From assembly GCA_024509875.1 (NCBI GenBank), contig JAMPIV010017772.1:1-64000 (forward strand): a stretch of 64,000 nucleotides of DNA. Direction: 5' to 3'. Source of the stretch: Oreohelix idahoensis (Eukaryota > Mollusca > Gastropoda > Stylommatophora > Oreohelicidae). Shown one piece after another: positions 24,765 through 35,534 of the stretch. The stretch's first letter is position 1. Every line of letters starts with the position of its first letter. Under the pieces are notes generated by a model that was not told the DNA's origin, did no database searches, and worked only from the letters and a program-made list of their open reading frames with translations. A program made the translations under genes and the position numbers.

Positions 24765-26099
24765 CCTTATCTTTCTGGGCTTCCTCTGTGCCATGGGTCG
24801 CTTTCTGCTGCCCTTACACTCTTGACCGCCCTTGCCTTCATAAAGTAGAAAAAGCGGTGCCATGCCCTGGACCGATGGTTTGCTCGTCCAAACTCTACTC
24901 GTTCAAACCTCGCCAGACTCCTTATCCTTGTTTCTTAGATCTTGGTCTGAAATGTTACAAATACATCAAACCTCCATCATCTGGCGTAAATGACCATCCC
25001 ACATGACCTGCGGACATCTGTACCACTTCCAAACTCCTTTTCGGTTTTGTCAGTGCAAGTTATACTGCGAAGGTCGGTACTGTCAGCTAAACCCAAATAG
25101 TGATCTTCCCAGGAATCACTGAATAGACAGATATCATCTAGAACATGCTCGGTTGGGCGGTGTTTTTACAGTAGAAGATTTTGTCCGTCAGTAGGAAGAT
25201 ACCACTCCACAGAGGTTGACTCACATACTGTTAGCACCTCGTTCTGTGCGAATTGCCTTGTGGCTGTTCCCGCGACAATCGTTGCTATGCTGTTGGCTGT
25301 TCCCGCGGCTGGCATGGTATTCTCTTTCTCTGCACCTCCTCTTGTTTCTCTCGAACTTTCTGACATCTTTTTAGTCTGGGATTTAGGATTGGATAATTTG
25401 TGAGTGCCTCCTCCTTTTCTATTATTCACTTCTGCACTTAAATTTTTCTGGACCCGTAGTCTCATTTGCTTTGTCATACTTCGCACCATAAACAGCATAT
25501 TCCCAAGGGAAATTCCTGTTCACCTTACTGACTTATGGTTTCTCGCTATTCGCTATTGTTTGATTTCCAGTAATTGTTTACATTGGCTTGATCTTTGCTC
25601 CGCCATTGTATTTACAACTTGACCCATGATCTAAACGTTATTGTTCCACATTGAATCTACTTTGTCTATTGCACTAAAGGACCCCATCTTCCACACGGCT
25701 TTCTACATTGTCTTGTTATTGTTTCCATAAACTCTTGCCAAGTTAGCTTTCCCTCTCCACATATAAATCATGCACTATTGATCTCTGGCACCTTACATAC
25801 AATATCTTCCAGGCACATTGTAATCGATGACATCTTGCTGCAAGGACCGCACTGCTGGGTGTTTACTGATAATTAAGAGGTTCGACTTGCTGATGCTCAG
25901 TGTCACTGTAATGCCAAATCCTGCCGACGTCACGCCAATTGTTTAGAGATTGGAGTGATACATAGTAATGATACATGACTTTATTAATCTTGTTGCTATT
26001 AAGATTCACTCTAATTAATTACACTCGCACCGTACCGAACAACATTTTAAAACTCATGTCTTCATTTGCAGTACTTATTTATTTTTACAGCCCATTCAG

Positions 26100-26576
26100 T
26101 GACAAAGCAAACATTAAACAAATAAACTAGCGAACATAACACCAAACCAAACAAACACCCAACAGTGCCCGATGCTAATGTGCTCAATGCATTTACAGTT
26201 TGGCTCTGTCGTCTGTTCTCTCTGGCGGCTGAAAGAAGAGATACTAGGAAAAGGTCCGCTGGTAGCTCGCTATCTCAAATAGGCACTAGAATAATGCTAA
26301 TCACTCACTTTACTGCGCTAGGTAGTATTAATCTGACTACTTAAATATCACATGGAATTATCGCTTAGGAATAGCGAAAACACAAAGAAAAACCTACAGC
26401 TATTGAAAATATAACACAAAGCTGAAAACCAGAGACTTAATTTAAATGCATTATTATGGCATTTTCATCAATCTTCTACTTCAGATTTTTCACAACCCAG
26501 GCTCGCGCCGTCACGTGATCTGACAGTCACGTGGGCCGACCGAAAAGAAGGTTACAAAGAAGTCTGATGCCTTGAA
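26100..26576. repeat. Direct repeat X, copy 2
   Basis: Matches 23541-24018 and looks the cleaner of the two in its first 250 bases. It is followed at about 26580 by a patch of element C gag sequence. Confidence 0.6.
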
Positions 26577-26673
26577 AACAAAAATGGAACATGAAGAAAA
26601 AACTCTTAGCTTTGGAGTTAGATCAAAGTTGAAAGTTATCTAGTAATGAATGATGCATTCATCTGCTAATAAC

Positions 26674-26918
26674 TATGCCGATGATAACATAAGTATCATG
26701 ACTGTTTTGTGGCGTGCAATAAATGGTATAAACCTAAAGCGAAGTTACCATTTCTATGACTCTACACGTCATGTTGCCTGTGGTGTACCCTGAACTGTTC
26801 TACTGCAACACACACACAGCAACAATCTAAACCAGATAAGACACCCACATCTTGCATTGTAATACCTGGTGTCGATAGAGGTGGTAATTTGACGGCATCC
26901 TAATTCCACCCTTATCAA
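26674..26918 (+). repeat. 5' LTR of element C, right part
   Basis: Matches 37471-37716 almost perfectly and ends CCCTTATCA, directly before the leader. Together with 22313-23403 it makes a complete LTR. Confidence 0.9.
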
Positions 26919-26923
26919 TTCAT

Positions 26924-26941
26924 GGTGGCCAATAGTTGGTT
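26924..26941 (+). other. Primer-binding site of element C
   Basis: TGGTGGCCAATAGTTGG, five bases after the LTR end, with the same TGGTGGCCA core as elements B and D. Confidence 0.75.
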
Positions 26942-28484
26942 TATTCTGGTACCAACTCTCAAGGGGGTCAACAAACCCAGACATCATCAGCAGACTACAA
27001 GACAACATTGCAGTTGCTATTCATCACCTTTGATGAAATTTTTTTGAAAGACGCAGCAGTACTGACAGTTGTTGATATTTTGAAACTACCCGGCGCTGCT
27101 CGGCGGTATTGAAGTTTGTCTACAAATAGAAGGACAAGTACCGAGCGAATGGATTTCCTGATCTGTTGAGAAGAAGGACAAGTGCCGTAACAACTGTTCC
27201 GGTCTCAGAATTACTGTTGCAGATTCAGAAGGTCAAGTTCAGAAGCTGTTTCCTGTCAGAAGCTGTTTCCTGTTAGAAGCTCATTTCCTTCGTCATGGCA
27301 GTTTACGAGAGCAGATATGGATCAACGTTGGATCATTGTCCTAAGAATGCTGATCACATCCTGTTCTGAACTGTGCTGACGTTGTGGATACATAGAAGTT
27401 AAGTGGCCTGTTTTGTTTGTGAACTGTGCCCTTATGTTCTAACTGAGCCTTCTGTCTATCACATTTTTCGCACTCTTTATATGTTTACATGTTATATGTT
27501 ATTTGGATTTGTATTTATATGTTTATATTTCAGCGGGTTTTCTCGGTTGGGCGGTGTCTTTCAGTAGATGATACCACGCCACAGAGGTTCTACTGTTAGC
27601 GTTTTCGTTAGGGACTGTGCGAATTTCCTACTGTGGAATTTGCTAGCGACAATCGTTGCTATATCTGTTTAGTTGTGACGAGTTGTGCTTTATTTTCGTT
27701 TTTTGTATATTTTTTTTTTTTTTGTTTCTCTCTTTCTTTCTGTTTTTTAGTTTCGATTTCAATTGTTTGTATTTGTAGGTCTCCTCTTTTCTATTATTCA
27801 GTTCTTCACGTAAATTTTTGTGTATATACTGTAGCGTCATTTGTTTGTCATATCTTCGCATTCTGTCATCATATTCTTTTTAGTTTCGCTGTTTATTTAT
27901 TTGACTTATGCGAATGTTTTCGTATTGTTTGATCTTTGTTATTGTTTACATTGACTCTGATCTTTGTTATTGTTTACATTGACGTTGATCTTTGTTATTG
28001 TTTACATTGACGTTGATCTTTGTTATTGTTTACATTGACTCTGATCTTTGTTATTGTTTACATTGACTTTGATCTTTGTTTTGTTTACATTGTTGGTACT
28101 TTGTTATTGTTTACATTGTCTTGTTATTGTTTGCATAGTTCTTGCATAGTTAGCTTTCACTATTGTTACATATATGCTCATGCACTATTGATCTATAGTG
28201 CACTTATCATAACTAGCTGGTGGTTTGTTGCTTATGCACTATTGTAGTGCAGTTATGATAAATAACTGATGGTTATGCACTGATTTGGGTAGTGCACTGA
28301 TAATTAAGAGGTGACTTGTGATATTATTGTACAACTGATAATACAAATTGGTGTCAAGTCTTGTTTCCCACAGAGATTGGAGTAAACATAGTAATTATAC
28401 AAGCACTTTATTAAGTCTTGTTGCTATTAAGATTGAAATAAGATAATTAATTATTTCAGGTTCTGTACTCACATTTTAGACATC
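26942..28484 (+). other. Leader of element C
   Basis: About 1.5 kb, homologous to the leader of element B, with many upstream ATGs and no conserved ORF. It contains a tandem array (27931-28105) and ends in TTAATTATTTCAGG just before the gag ATG, a good 3' splice site shared with B. Confidence 0.7.
27931..28105 (+). repeat. 27-28-bp tandem repeat in the leader
   Basis: Six to seven copies of a unit reading GATCTTTGTTATTGTTTACA plus TTGAC(T/G)(C/T)T. A shorter, diverged array built on TTGTTTACATTG occupies the same place in element B (about 16288-16400). Confidence 0.9.
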
Positions 28485-29822
28485 ATGTCTACATTTGAGT
28501 ACTTTATTGAGCAGGGTAAAGCCCTTGGGAAGACAGGTGATAAATTAGAAGAATTTGCGACTGTTCAATATGCCAAGGCATTGAAGTCGGAGGAAAAGAA
28601 AATGAAAGAACTAACTGAACAAAAGAGAATAGATGCTGAAAATTTAAAACTGCAGATGCAGGTAGATGAAAAGAGATTACAAATGGAAATGGAAAAAAAA
28701 CAAAAAAGAGAAGCAGAATCTCAGGAGAAGAGACTTCAGGCTGAGGTTGAAAATAAGAGACTTGAAAAAGAAGCTGAAAATAAGAGACTTGAAAAAGAAG
28801 CTGAAAATAAGAGACTTGAAATAGAGGCTGAAAATAAAAGATTAGAAAAAAAGTTACAGGCTGAGGCTGAGGAAAGAAAGTTACAGGCTGAGGCTGAGGA
28901 AAGAAGGTTACAAAGAGAGTCTGATGAGAGAAAAGCAAAAATGGAACATGAAGAAAAACTCTTAGCTTTGGAGTTAGAAAAGTTGAAGTTATCTAGTAAT
29001 GCTAATGATGCTAATAAGGTATCATCTGCTAATAAGTCTAATGCTGTTGATTTCAAGCTTAATTTACCAGCATTCAATGCTTCAATTGATGATATAACAT
29101 TTTATCTAGATAGATTTGAAAGTGCATGTAAGGTGCATAATATAGATAAAACATTATATGTTTATCATCTGTCCAAGATACTTAGAGGTGATGCTTTGAC
29201 TTTGTTGGGTATGGTAGATGTGCCTGACAAGAACAACTATGAGGTTGTCAGGGCGGCATTGTTAAAGAAGTACCAACTTAACGAAGACGGATATCGTCTT
29301 AAATTTAAAAACATGTTACCAGAAACTGGAGTTGAATTCTCAGAATTCATCTCAGGCATACGTCTTACTTTTTTACGATGGGTTGAGCTTTCTAAGACAG
29401 AAAGTACATTTGAAGCCCTCATGGACTTACTTCTTAGAGACAAGGTTATGTCTTCTGTTAATGAAGCTTTTCTTTCTTTTCTTCATGAGCGTAAGCCTAA
29501 AAAATATAAAAGAAATGGAAGAATACTGTAGCCAGTATGTTACTGCACATCCTCACATAACCATTAGCAACTCTAAGGTAAAAGAAGGTCTGCCAGTTGC
29601 TTCGGCAGCACCTTATGGCCCGAATTTTATGCGTAAATTTCAGGGTAGCCAGCAAAATTTCAATAAAAAGAGTAACCGTAATTATGCCCAGAACCATGGT
29701 AATCAATTTCAGGGAGATTCTTCTTCCCAGAACTGGAGACAACCTAATATTACACGGTATTCTATTCCCGGTAACTTTAGAAATTTTCATAAAGGTAATC
29801 GGTATAGAGGAAAAAATATTTT
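28485..29822 (+). pseudogene. Gag of element C (two frameshifts)
   Basis: Begins at the ATG at 28485 (MSTFEYFIEQGKALGKTGDK). Residues about 35-165 are a long coiled coil of repeated AENKRLEKE and AEERKLQ units. The capsid-like block follows (ASIDDITFYLDRFESACKVH, then ILRGDALTLLGM and FSEFISGIRLTFLRWVEL), matching element B throughout. The frame is lost near 29505 by one extra base in an A/T run, continues one frame over, and returns near 29818 by a compensating change at a T run. Both sites are homopolymers, so sequencing error is possible. After the second site the frame is open into pol with no stop, so gag and pol appear to form one polyprotein. It has no CCHC knuckle. Confidence 0.85.
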
Positions 29823-32800
29823 TTGCAGAGACCTCAATACCAAGATAATAGAGGTTCTCAACAGCATAGAGATGGTAATGACAGTTATGGAAACTGGAAC
29901 GCAAACCAGGATAAAAATTACAGTAGGGACTTTAATGATAATTGCAGAAGCAATAATGGTCGCGGTAGATCGCAACAGAAGAGAAAAAGATATCAACAGA
30001 CAAACTCTGTTCAACAAGAATCTCAGGGAGCAGATAAACAGGTTAATAATGATAAAGACCATAATGCTATCGGATGCTCATCTTTTGACTTTGGTAGGGC
30101 AAATAAATGTATCCAATGCAGTACTTTATTTGATCCGAAAACCATTAGTACTCTAAGCTGTGGTCATCCTTTGCCCGCTCTTCCTGCTAATGTTGCTCAT
30201 GATGGGAGAGGTTCTCTTATATTACATAAGGGGCTTGTAAATAGTAATCCAGTCTCGGTGTTGTTTGATTCTGGATGTACTACTGTCGGGGTTAGGCAAT
30301 CTCTTGTAGATCCATTCTGTGCTACAGGAAAGGTCATCAAATGTGTCACATTTGGTGGCACGTTGGAAAAATATCCTACTGCCATAATACATATTGCTAC
30401 TCCTTTCTTCACGGGAGAGGTCCACGCGTGTCTACTTCCAAACCCTATTGCGGACCTTATTATTGGTCGTATTCACGGAGTTAGGGAATGTACCCCACAG
30501 CAGATTGCTGTTTGGGAAGAGCAAAACATTGAAGCTACCAATACGGTGGTCACAAGAGCACATGCTCTGGATCCACCTCAAACTTCATTAACTAATAATG
30601 ATGAAGTAAATGAACAAAATAGTCACTTGACTATTACACGTGACTCATTTATCAAATTGCAAGAAGAAGATCCGTCGTTACAAAAATTCTTCATTCTAGC
30701 AAAAAAAGGTGATCCTAATCAAAATACTAATAGAAAATCTTGGATTTCTATGAAGAACGGCGTACTTGTACGTATGGTACAAGACTCGACTACATCCACT
30801 CATTCACAAATTCTTGTGCCTAAGAGCATGAGGGTGCAAATATTGCAACATGCTCATGACTCGCAATGTGCTGGACATATGGGTTTTTCCCGTACAAAGT
30901 CGAGAGTTCTTGCGGCTTTCTTTTGGCCATTTGTAAGCAAGGACATACGAATGTACTGTCGCTCTTGCAAAGTATGTCAGGAGGTCAAATCTAAAGGACC
31001 ACGACATGCTGCGCCTATTCAGGCTGCTGACATTCCAATTCGCCCTTTTCAAAAAATGGCAATAGATATTATCGGTCCTTTTAGAATTAAGTCGGCTAGA
31101 GGGCATCAATTTATTCTTACATGTGTCGATATGTGCACACGTTGGCCAGAGGCAATACCTCTCAAGAGCATCTCAACTGCTGATATCGCAGACGCTCTTT
31201 GGCTGATATTTTCTCGCTTGGGTTTTCCCGGAGAAATATTGTCAGACCATGGCACTCAACTTATATCAGACACTATGTCACAGGTAATGTCTATGCTACA
31301 TATAAAAAGGTCTCTCAGCAGTATCTATCACCCAATGTCTAATGGGTTGGTCGAACGTTTAAATAGGACTCTAAAAACTTTACTGGGTAAAATAACTGAG
31401 GATCATCCTCAGGATTGGGACAGGGTCTTACCCGCGGCTCTCTTTGCGTATAGAGAGGTCCCCAATGAACATACGGGGTTTTCCCCTTTTGAACTTGTCT
31501 TTGGCGCGCAACCGCGCGGCCCTATGTCTTTACTTCACGATCTAATCACTGCCGATAATATTAGTGATGAGACTCAGTCTTCTTATGAGTACGTCATTGC
31601 TCTTAGGAAAAAAATCATTGAGGCATGCAGACTAGCAACTTCGTCTTCCGAATTTGCTAAAGAAAAGGCAAGGCAGTTTGCGAATAAGAATAGATGTCTA
31701 GGACAACTTTGTCCAGGTGACAAAGCTCTCGTTCTACTTCCTTCAAGGGAGAACAGACTTCTAATTGCATGGAAAGGTCCATACGCAATAGTCTCCAAAA
31801 TTTCTGATGTCGACTATGTTGTCGATATTGATGGAAAGCATAAAACTTTCCACATAAATATGCTCACGGAATTTCATGAAAGACCAGACTATTTGCAGCC
31901 TATTTTCCAGGCAACGGACAATTCTCAAGTACCTCATGGTCAATACTCATCGCTGTCAGTTATACAGGATGAGGAAACTACTTTTTCTGATGTCAATCTT
32001 CCTCTTTCTATGGTCCCACTTTATTCTACGGAATCTTGGAAAAACGTGACCGTTTCTCCAAATCTTTCCGCTGAGGAACATCGACAAGTTTCTTCGATGT
32101 TGCAAACATTTCAGGATGTTCTTACAGACATCCCGGGACACACACATGTCATTGAACATGACATTGTGCTAACTGATCATAATCCTATCAGAGTCAGACC
32201 CTATCCAATACCTATCCATTTCCAGTCTCAAGTCGAAAAAGAATTGGATGAAATGATACGTTTGGAAATCATTGAACCATCCACTTCAGCATACTCTTCG
32301 TCTATGGTTATTGTTCGAAAGAAGGATAATAACATTCGCATTTGCGTAGATTATCGCAAATTGAACCAAGTTACGAAGTTCGACGCTGAACCTATGCCTT
32401 CATTAGAAGAACTACTCAATAAACTTTCTAATTCTAGATTCTTTACCAAACTAGATTTGTCTAAAGGTTATTGGCAAGTCCCGCTAACTGAACATGCCAA
32501 ACCTTTTACAGCTTTTTCTACACCTAGGGGTTTATTCCAATGGAATTTCATGCCTTTTGGTCTTATGAACGCCCCTGCTACATTCGTACGCATGATGCGG
32601 CGAATTCTCGCATATCGTACAGATGTCATAGCATATCTAGATGATATCTGTCTATTTAGTGATTCCTGGGAAGATCACTATTTGGGTTTATACGAATTAC
32701 TGTCTACTCTTCGCGAGTATAACTTGACTGCAAAACCCTCTAAAGCCTTTATAGGATTTAGTGAGATTTCTTTCCTAGGTCATCGTGTTGGTCATGGTCT

Positions 32801-33449
32801 TTTAAAGACAGAGGACCACAATGTTTCAAAAATACTTAACATTTCGGTCCCTAAGACAAAGAAACAAGTAAGGAGTCTATTAGGTTTGATCCAATTCTAC
32901 GGACGATTCATTCCGAATCTGTCCTCCATTATGGCACCGCTTTCTACTTTATTGAAGAAAGGGTCGCCTAATTTGATCCGCTGGTCAAAAGAATGTCAAT
33001 CCTCATTGGACCAGGTTAAAGACCTATTTTCATCTCCACCTATTCTTAGGTTACCTACTATTGAGAAGACTTTTGTTCTTCGAAGTGACGCCTCGTCAAC
33101 TGGGATTGGGGCAGCACTAATGCAGGAGTATTCTGATACTCTGCATCCGGTGATGTATATCTCTAGGAAATTAAATGCTGCAGAAAAGAATTACTCGGTT
33201 TTAGACCGTGAGTTATTGGCTATGGTATGGTCTATTCTGAAGTTACAAAGATTTCTTCTAGGCGCACATTTCATTGTGGAAACCGACCAGAAAGCGCTTA
33301 CTGCTATTCAGAGTAAAAACTTGAAGAGCTCGAGGTCCACTCGTTATGCCATAGCTCTTCAACCATTTCATTTCTCGGTTCGAGCTATCCGTGGTTCGGA
33401 TAATGTAATGGCGGACATTCTGTCCAGATGCCCACACGATTCCACATGA
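29823..33449 (+). CDS. Pol of element C: protease, integrase, reverse transcriptase, RNase H (intact)
   Basis: Open for 1208 codons from 29823, where the gag frame rejoins; the first 90 residues are the Asn/Arg/Gln-rich end of gag. A Cys/His motif lies at residues 96-115 (CIQC, then CGH). The aspartic protease has LFDSG at about 147-151 and ADLIIGRIHG further on. Integrase has its HHCC zinc region, then catalytic Asp415, Asp475 and Glu511 (D-59-D-35-E spacing), and a C-terminal GPY motif (WKGPYAI). Reverse transcriptase has LDLSKGYWQVPL and YLDD at 938-941. RNase H has SDASSTGIGAAL, a REL glutamate, TDQKAL and ADILSR. All catalytic residues I can check are present. Integrase before reverse transcriptase is the hallmark of Gmr1-like Ty3/gypsy elements. 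This is the best-preserved coding region in the window, and C may have been active recently. Confidence 0.95.
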   Translation: MQRPQYQDNRGSQQHRDGNDSYGNWNANQDKNYSRDFNDNCRSNNGRGRSQQKRKRYQQTNSVQQESQGADKQVNNDKDHNAIGCSSFDFGRANKCIQCSTLFDPKTISTLSCGHPLPALPANVAHDGRGSLILHKGLVNSNPVSVLFDSGCTTVGVRQSLVDPFCATGKVIKCVTFGGTLEKYPTAIIHIATPFFTGEVHACLLPNPIADLIIGRIHGVRECTPQQIAVWEEQNIEATNTVVTRAHALDPPQTSLTNNDEVNEQNSHLTITRDSFIKLQEEDPSLQKFFILAKKGDPNQNTNRKSWISMKNGVLVRMVQDSTTSTHSQILVPKSMRVQILQHAHDSQCAGHMGFSRTKSRVLAAFFWPFVSKDIRMYCRSCKVCQEVKSKGPRHAAPIQAADIPIRPFQKMAIDIIGPFRIKSARGHQFILTCVDMCTRWPEAIPLKSISTADIADALWLIFSRLGFPGEILSDHGTQLISDTMSQVMSMLHIKRSLSSIYHPMSNGLVERLNRTLKTLLGKITEDHPQDWDRVLPAALFAYREVPNEHTGFSPFELVFGAQPRGPMSLLHDLITADNISDETQSSYEYVIALRKKIIEACRLATSSSEFAKEKARQFANKNRCLGQLCPGDKALVLLPSRENRLLIAWKGPYAIVSKISDVDYVVDIDGKHKTFHINMLTEFHERPDYLQPIFQATDNSQVPHGQYSSLSVIQDEETTFSDVNLPLSMVPLYSTESWKNVTVSPNLSAEEHRQVSSMLQTFQDVLTDIPGHTHVIEHDIVLTDHNPIRVRPYPIPIHFQSQVEKELDEMIRLEIIEPSTSAYSSSMVIVRKKDNNIRICVDYRKLNQVTKFDAEPMPSLEELLNKLSNSRFFTKLDLSKGYWQVPLTEHAKPFTAFSTPRGLFQWNFMPFGLMNAPATFVRMMRRILAYRTDVIAYLDDICLFSDSWEDHYLGLYELLSTLREYNLTAKPSKAFIGFSEISFLGHRVGHGLLKTEDHNVSKILNISVPKTKKQVRSLLGLIQFYGRFIPNLSSIMAPLSTLLKKGSPNLIRWSKECQSSLDQVKDLFSSPPILRLPTIEKTFVLRSDASSTGIGAALMQEYSDTLHPVMYISRKLNAAEKNYSVLDRELLAMVWSILKLQRFLLGAHFIVETDQKALTAIQSKNLKSSRSTRYAIALQPFHFSVRAIRGSDNVMADILSRCPHDST

Positions 33450-33864
33450 TTCTTCTGTCATATATATATTTCCTAATATACAGTTCAATGTTATAATGAC
33501 ATGTTAGTAGTTTTTTTTGTTTCTCACTTTTTTAGGGGGGAATTTATAACATTGTACCATGTAATTACACTGACAAACAACATTTTTCTTTCTTATATAA
33601 GAATAAGTGTTCTTAGGTCAGTTTCTTGCGCTGATTTCAAATTTGAAATCCGTTTATCTCTATCACGTCAGGTTCTTAAGATATTTGTGAATAAATATAT
33701 TTTTGGGAAACTGTTATTTGCTCCATTTCATTTTTACTATATAACTTTTTAAAAATTAATAAAATGCAAAATAATTCTACTTTTTATACTGCTAAAAGAT
33801 GCATGACATATGTTAGGTTATATTTCAAATAGTTATTGTATTTTAAAATAATTCTGAGTGAAAT

Positions 33865-35534
33865 ATGGCTTCTAGAAGTTGTAGAAATTCGGCTGATCTG
33901 TTCTGTTACGTGTGCGGATATTTTACCGATCGTGTTCACCAGAAAAACTTTACACCATTGCTAAAGAAAGCATATGAACTTTATTTCGATTCGAAAGTTG
34001 ATGATGCAAATAAATCTTGGAAGCCAAATGCAGTTTGTTCGACTTGTGCAAATACATTGGCAGGTTGGTTACGAAAATCGCCGAAGCATAAGTCGATGCC
34101 TTTTGGAGTGCCAGTAATATGGCGTGAACCGACAAATCACGCTACTGATTGTTACTTCTGCTTGACAAATATCTATGGTTTCACTTTTAAAACTAGAAAG
34201 TCTGTGGTTTATCCAAATATTGAATCGGTTTCGAAACCAGTGGCTCATGATCCAATCACGTGTCCGATCCCAGTTCCACCAGAACAATATCCGTTGGACG
34301 TGAATGAACCATCAGAAAGTGATAGTTTACCTGCTTTAGAAACTAATTCTGACTAGGATTATATACCGGTGAATGATGATGTTCACTTAATTAACCATTC
34401 AGAACTTTCAAATCTAACACGTGATCTCGCTCTCACCAAAGGACAAGCGGAATTACTCGGTTCGCGACTCAAAGAATGGAATCTTTTAGCGCCCAATACT
34501 CTGATATCTAAATTTCGTCATAGACACAGAGAACTTGTTCAATACTTTGAGATGGATGATGACATTTGCTATTGCAGAGATGTAAAAGGTCTAATGGTGC
34601 ACCTCGGTCATGAGCACATAGTCAACGAATGGCGACTTTTCATCGACTCTTCCAAGACTAGTCTAAAAGCCGTGTTATTGCATAATGGAAATTTATTTTC
34701 ATCAATTCCAGTCGCCTACTCTGTTCATATGGCTATACTTTTGGCAAAAATAAAGTACAATGACTACCAATGGCGGATTTGTGGAGACCTAAAGGTCATT
34801 ACAATTCTCACGGGCATGCAGACTGGGTATACTAAATTTTGTTGCTTCCTATGTGAATGGGACAGCCGCAACAGACAGGAACATTATGCAAGAAAGGTTT
34901 GGCCTATCAGGGATCGTATGCAGCTCGGGCATAAAAATGTAATATACGAGCCATTAGTTAACAAAGACAACATCTTTTTACCACCGTTACATATAAAGTT
35001 GGGGCTCATGAAGAATTTCGTAAAAGCGTTAGATAAAACGAGCAAAGCTTTCACTTATCTTCGAGAAAAGTTTCCGCAAATTAGCGATGCAAAGATAAAG
35101 GAAGGTATCTTTGTAGGACCTCAGATTAGGAAAGTTATTGCAGACAAACAATTCGAGAACTTGTTACATGGTAGTGAACTTCGCGCATGGATGGCATTCA
35201 AATCGATCGTCGATAACTTTCTGGAAATCACAAATCTGTCGACTATGTGCATATTGTTAAGCAGTGCATAGATGCATACAGAATTATGGGCTGTAACATG
35301 TCCCTCAAAATCCATTTGCTCGATTCGCATCTTGACTTTTTCCCTGACAACCTTGGCGAAGTCGGCGATGAACATGGAGAACGATTCCATCAAGATATCG
35401 CCGTAATGGAGTCACGTTATCAAGGACGGTGGAGTGTGACCATGCTTGCCGATTATTGTTGGATGCTTCATCGCGATGTACCACATGCCATTCACCGACG
35501 AAAGTCGACTGCAAAGAAATTCAAGCCTACATAA
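33865..35534 (+). pseudogene. Accessory gene of element C: cysteine-pair (ZAD-like) N-terminus plus uncharacterised domain
   Basis: Starts at the ATG at 33865 (MASRSCRNSADLFCYVCGYF). Cysteine pairs at residues 14/17, 58/61 and 96/99 suggest a zinc-binding N-terminus; the first two pairs, about 41 residues apart, recall a ZAD fold. A TAG at 34354 interrupts, but the same frame resumes at once to about 35222. One missing G in CTGGAAATCAC then shifts the frame, and homology-like sequence continues in the next frame to 35534 (DEHGERFHQDI, RYQGRWSVTMLADYCWMLHRD). The total is about 555 codons. From memory, this is an uncharacterised family found in many copies in invertebrate genomes; I know no function. 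It sits between RNase H and the 3' LTR, the place of env in other retroelements, but I see no signal peptide or membrane segment. Element B lacks it. Confidence 0.75.

Larger units (their letters stand above)
23404..26673. other. Interleaved mosaic segment inside the 5' LTR of element C
   Basis: 3270 bases whose removal restores a full-length LTR. Short patches follow element C in order: LTR end (23404-23645), early leader (23905 matches 27001), mid leader (25145-25260 matches 27540-27655), late leader (25560-26030 matches 27940-28450), and gag (26580-26670 matches 28945-29035). Between the patches runs a different sequence with a direct repeat (23541 and 26100) and an antisense gag remnant. 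Switches occur every few tens of bases, often at short shared words. I read this as a consensus or assembly chimera of two retroelement templates, not as a natural insertion, though gene conversion cannot be excluded from sequence alone. Confidence 0.75.

Noticed and set aside
27931..28105. CRISPR-like regular repeats
   Set aside because: The units are contiguous with no unique spacers and lie in the leader of a retrotransposon; it is a simple tandem array.
33865..35534. Accessory gene as a retroviral envelope
   Set aside because: No signal peptide, hydrophobic fusion region or transmembrane segment is visible; cysteine pairs point to a zinc-binding protein instead.
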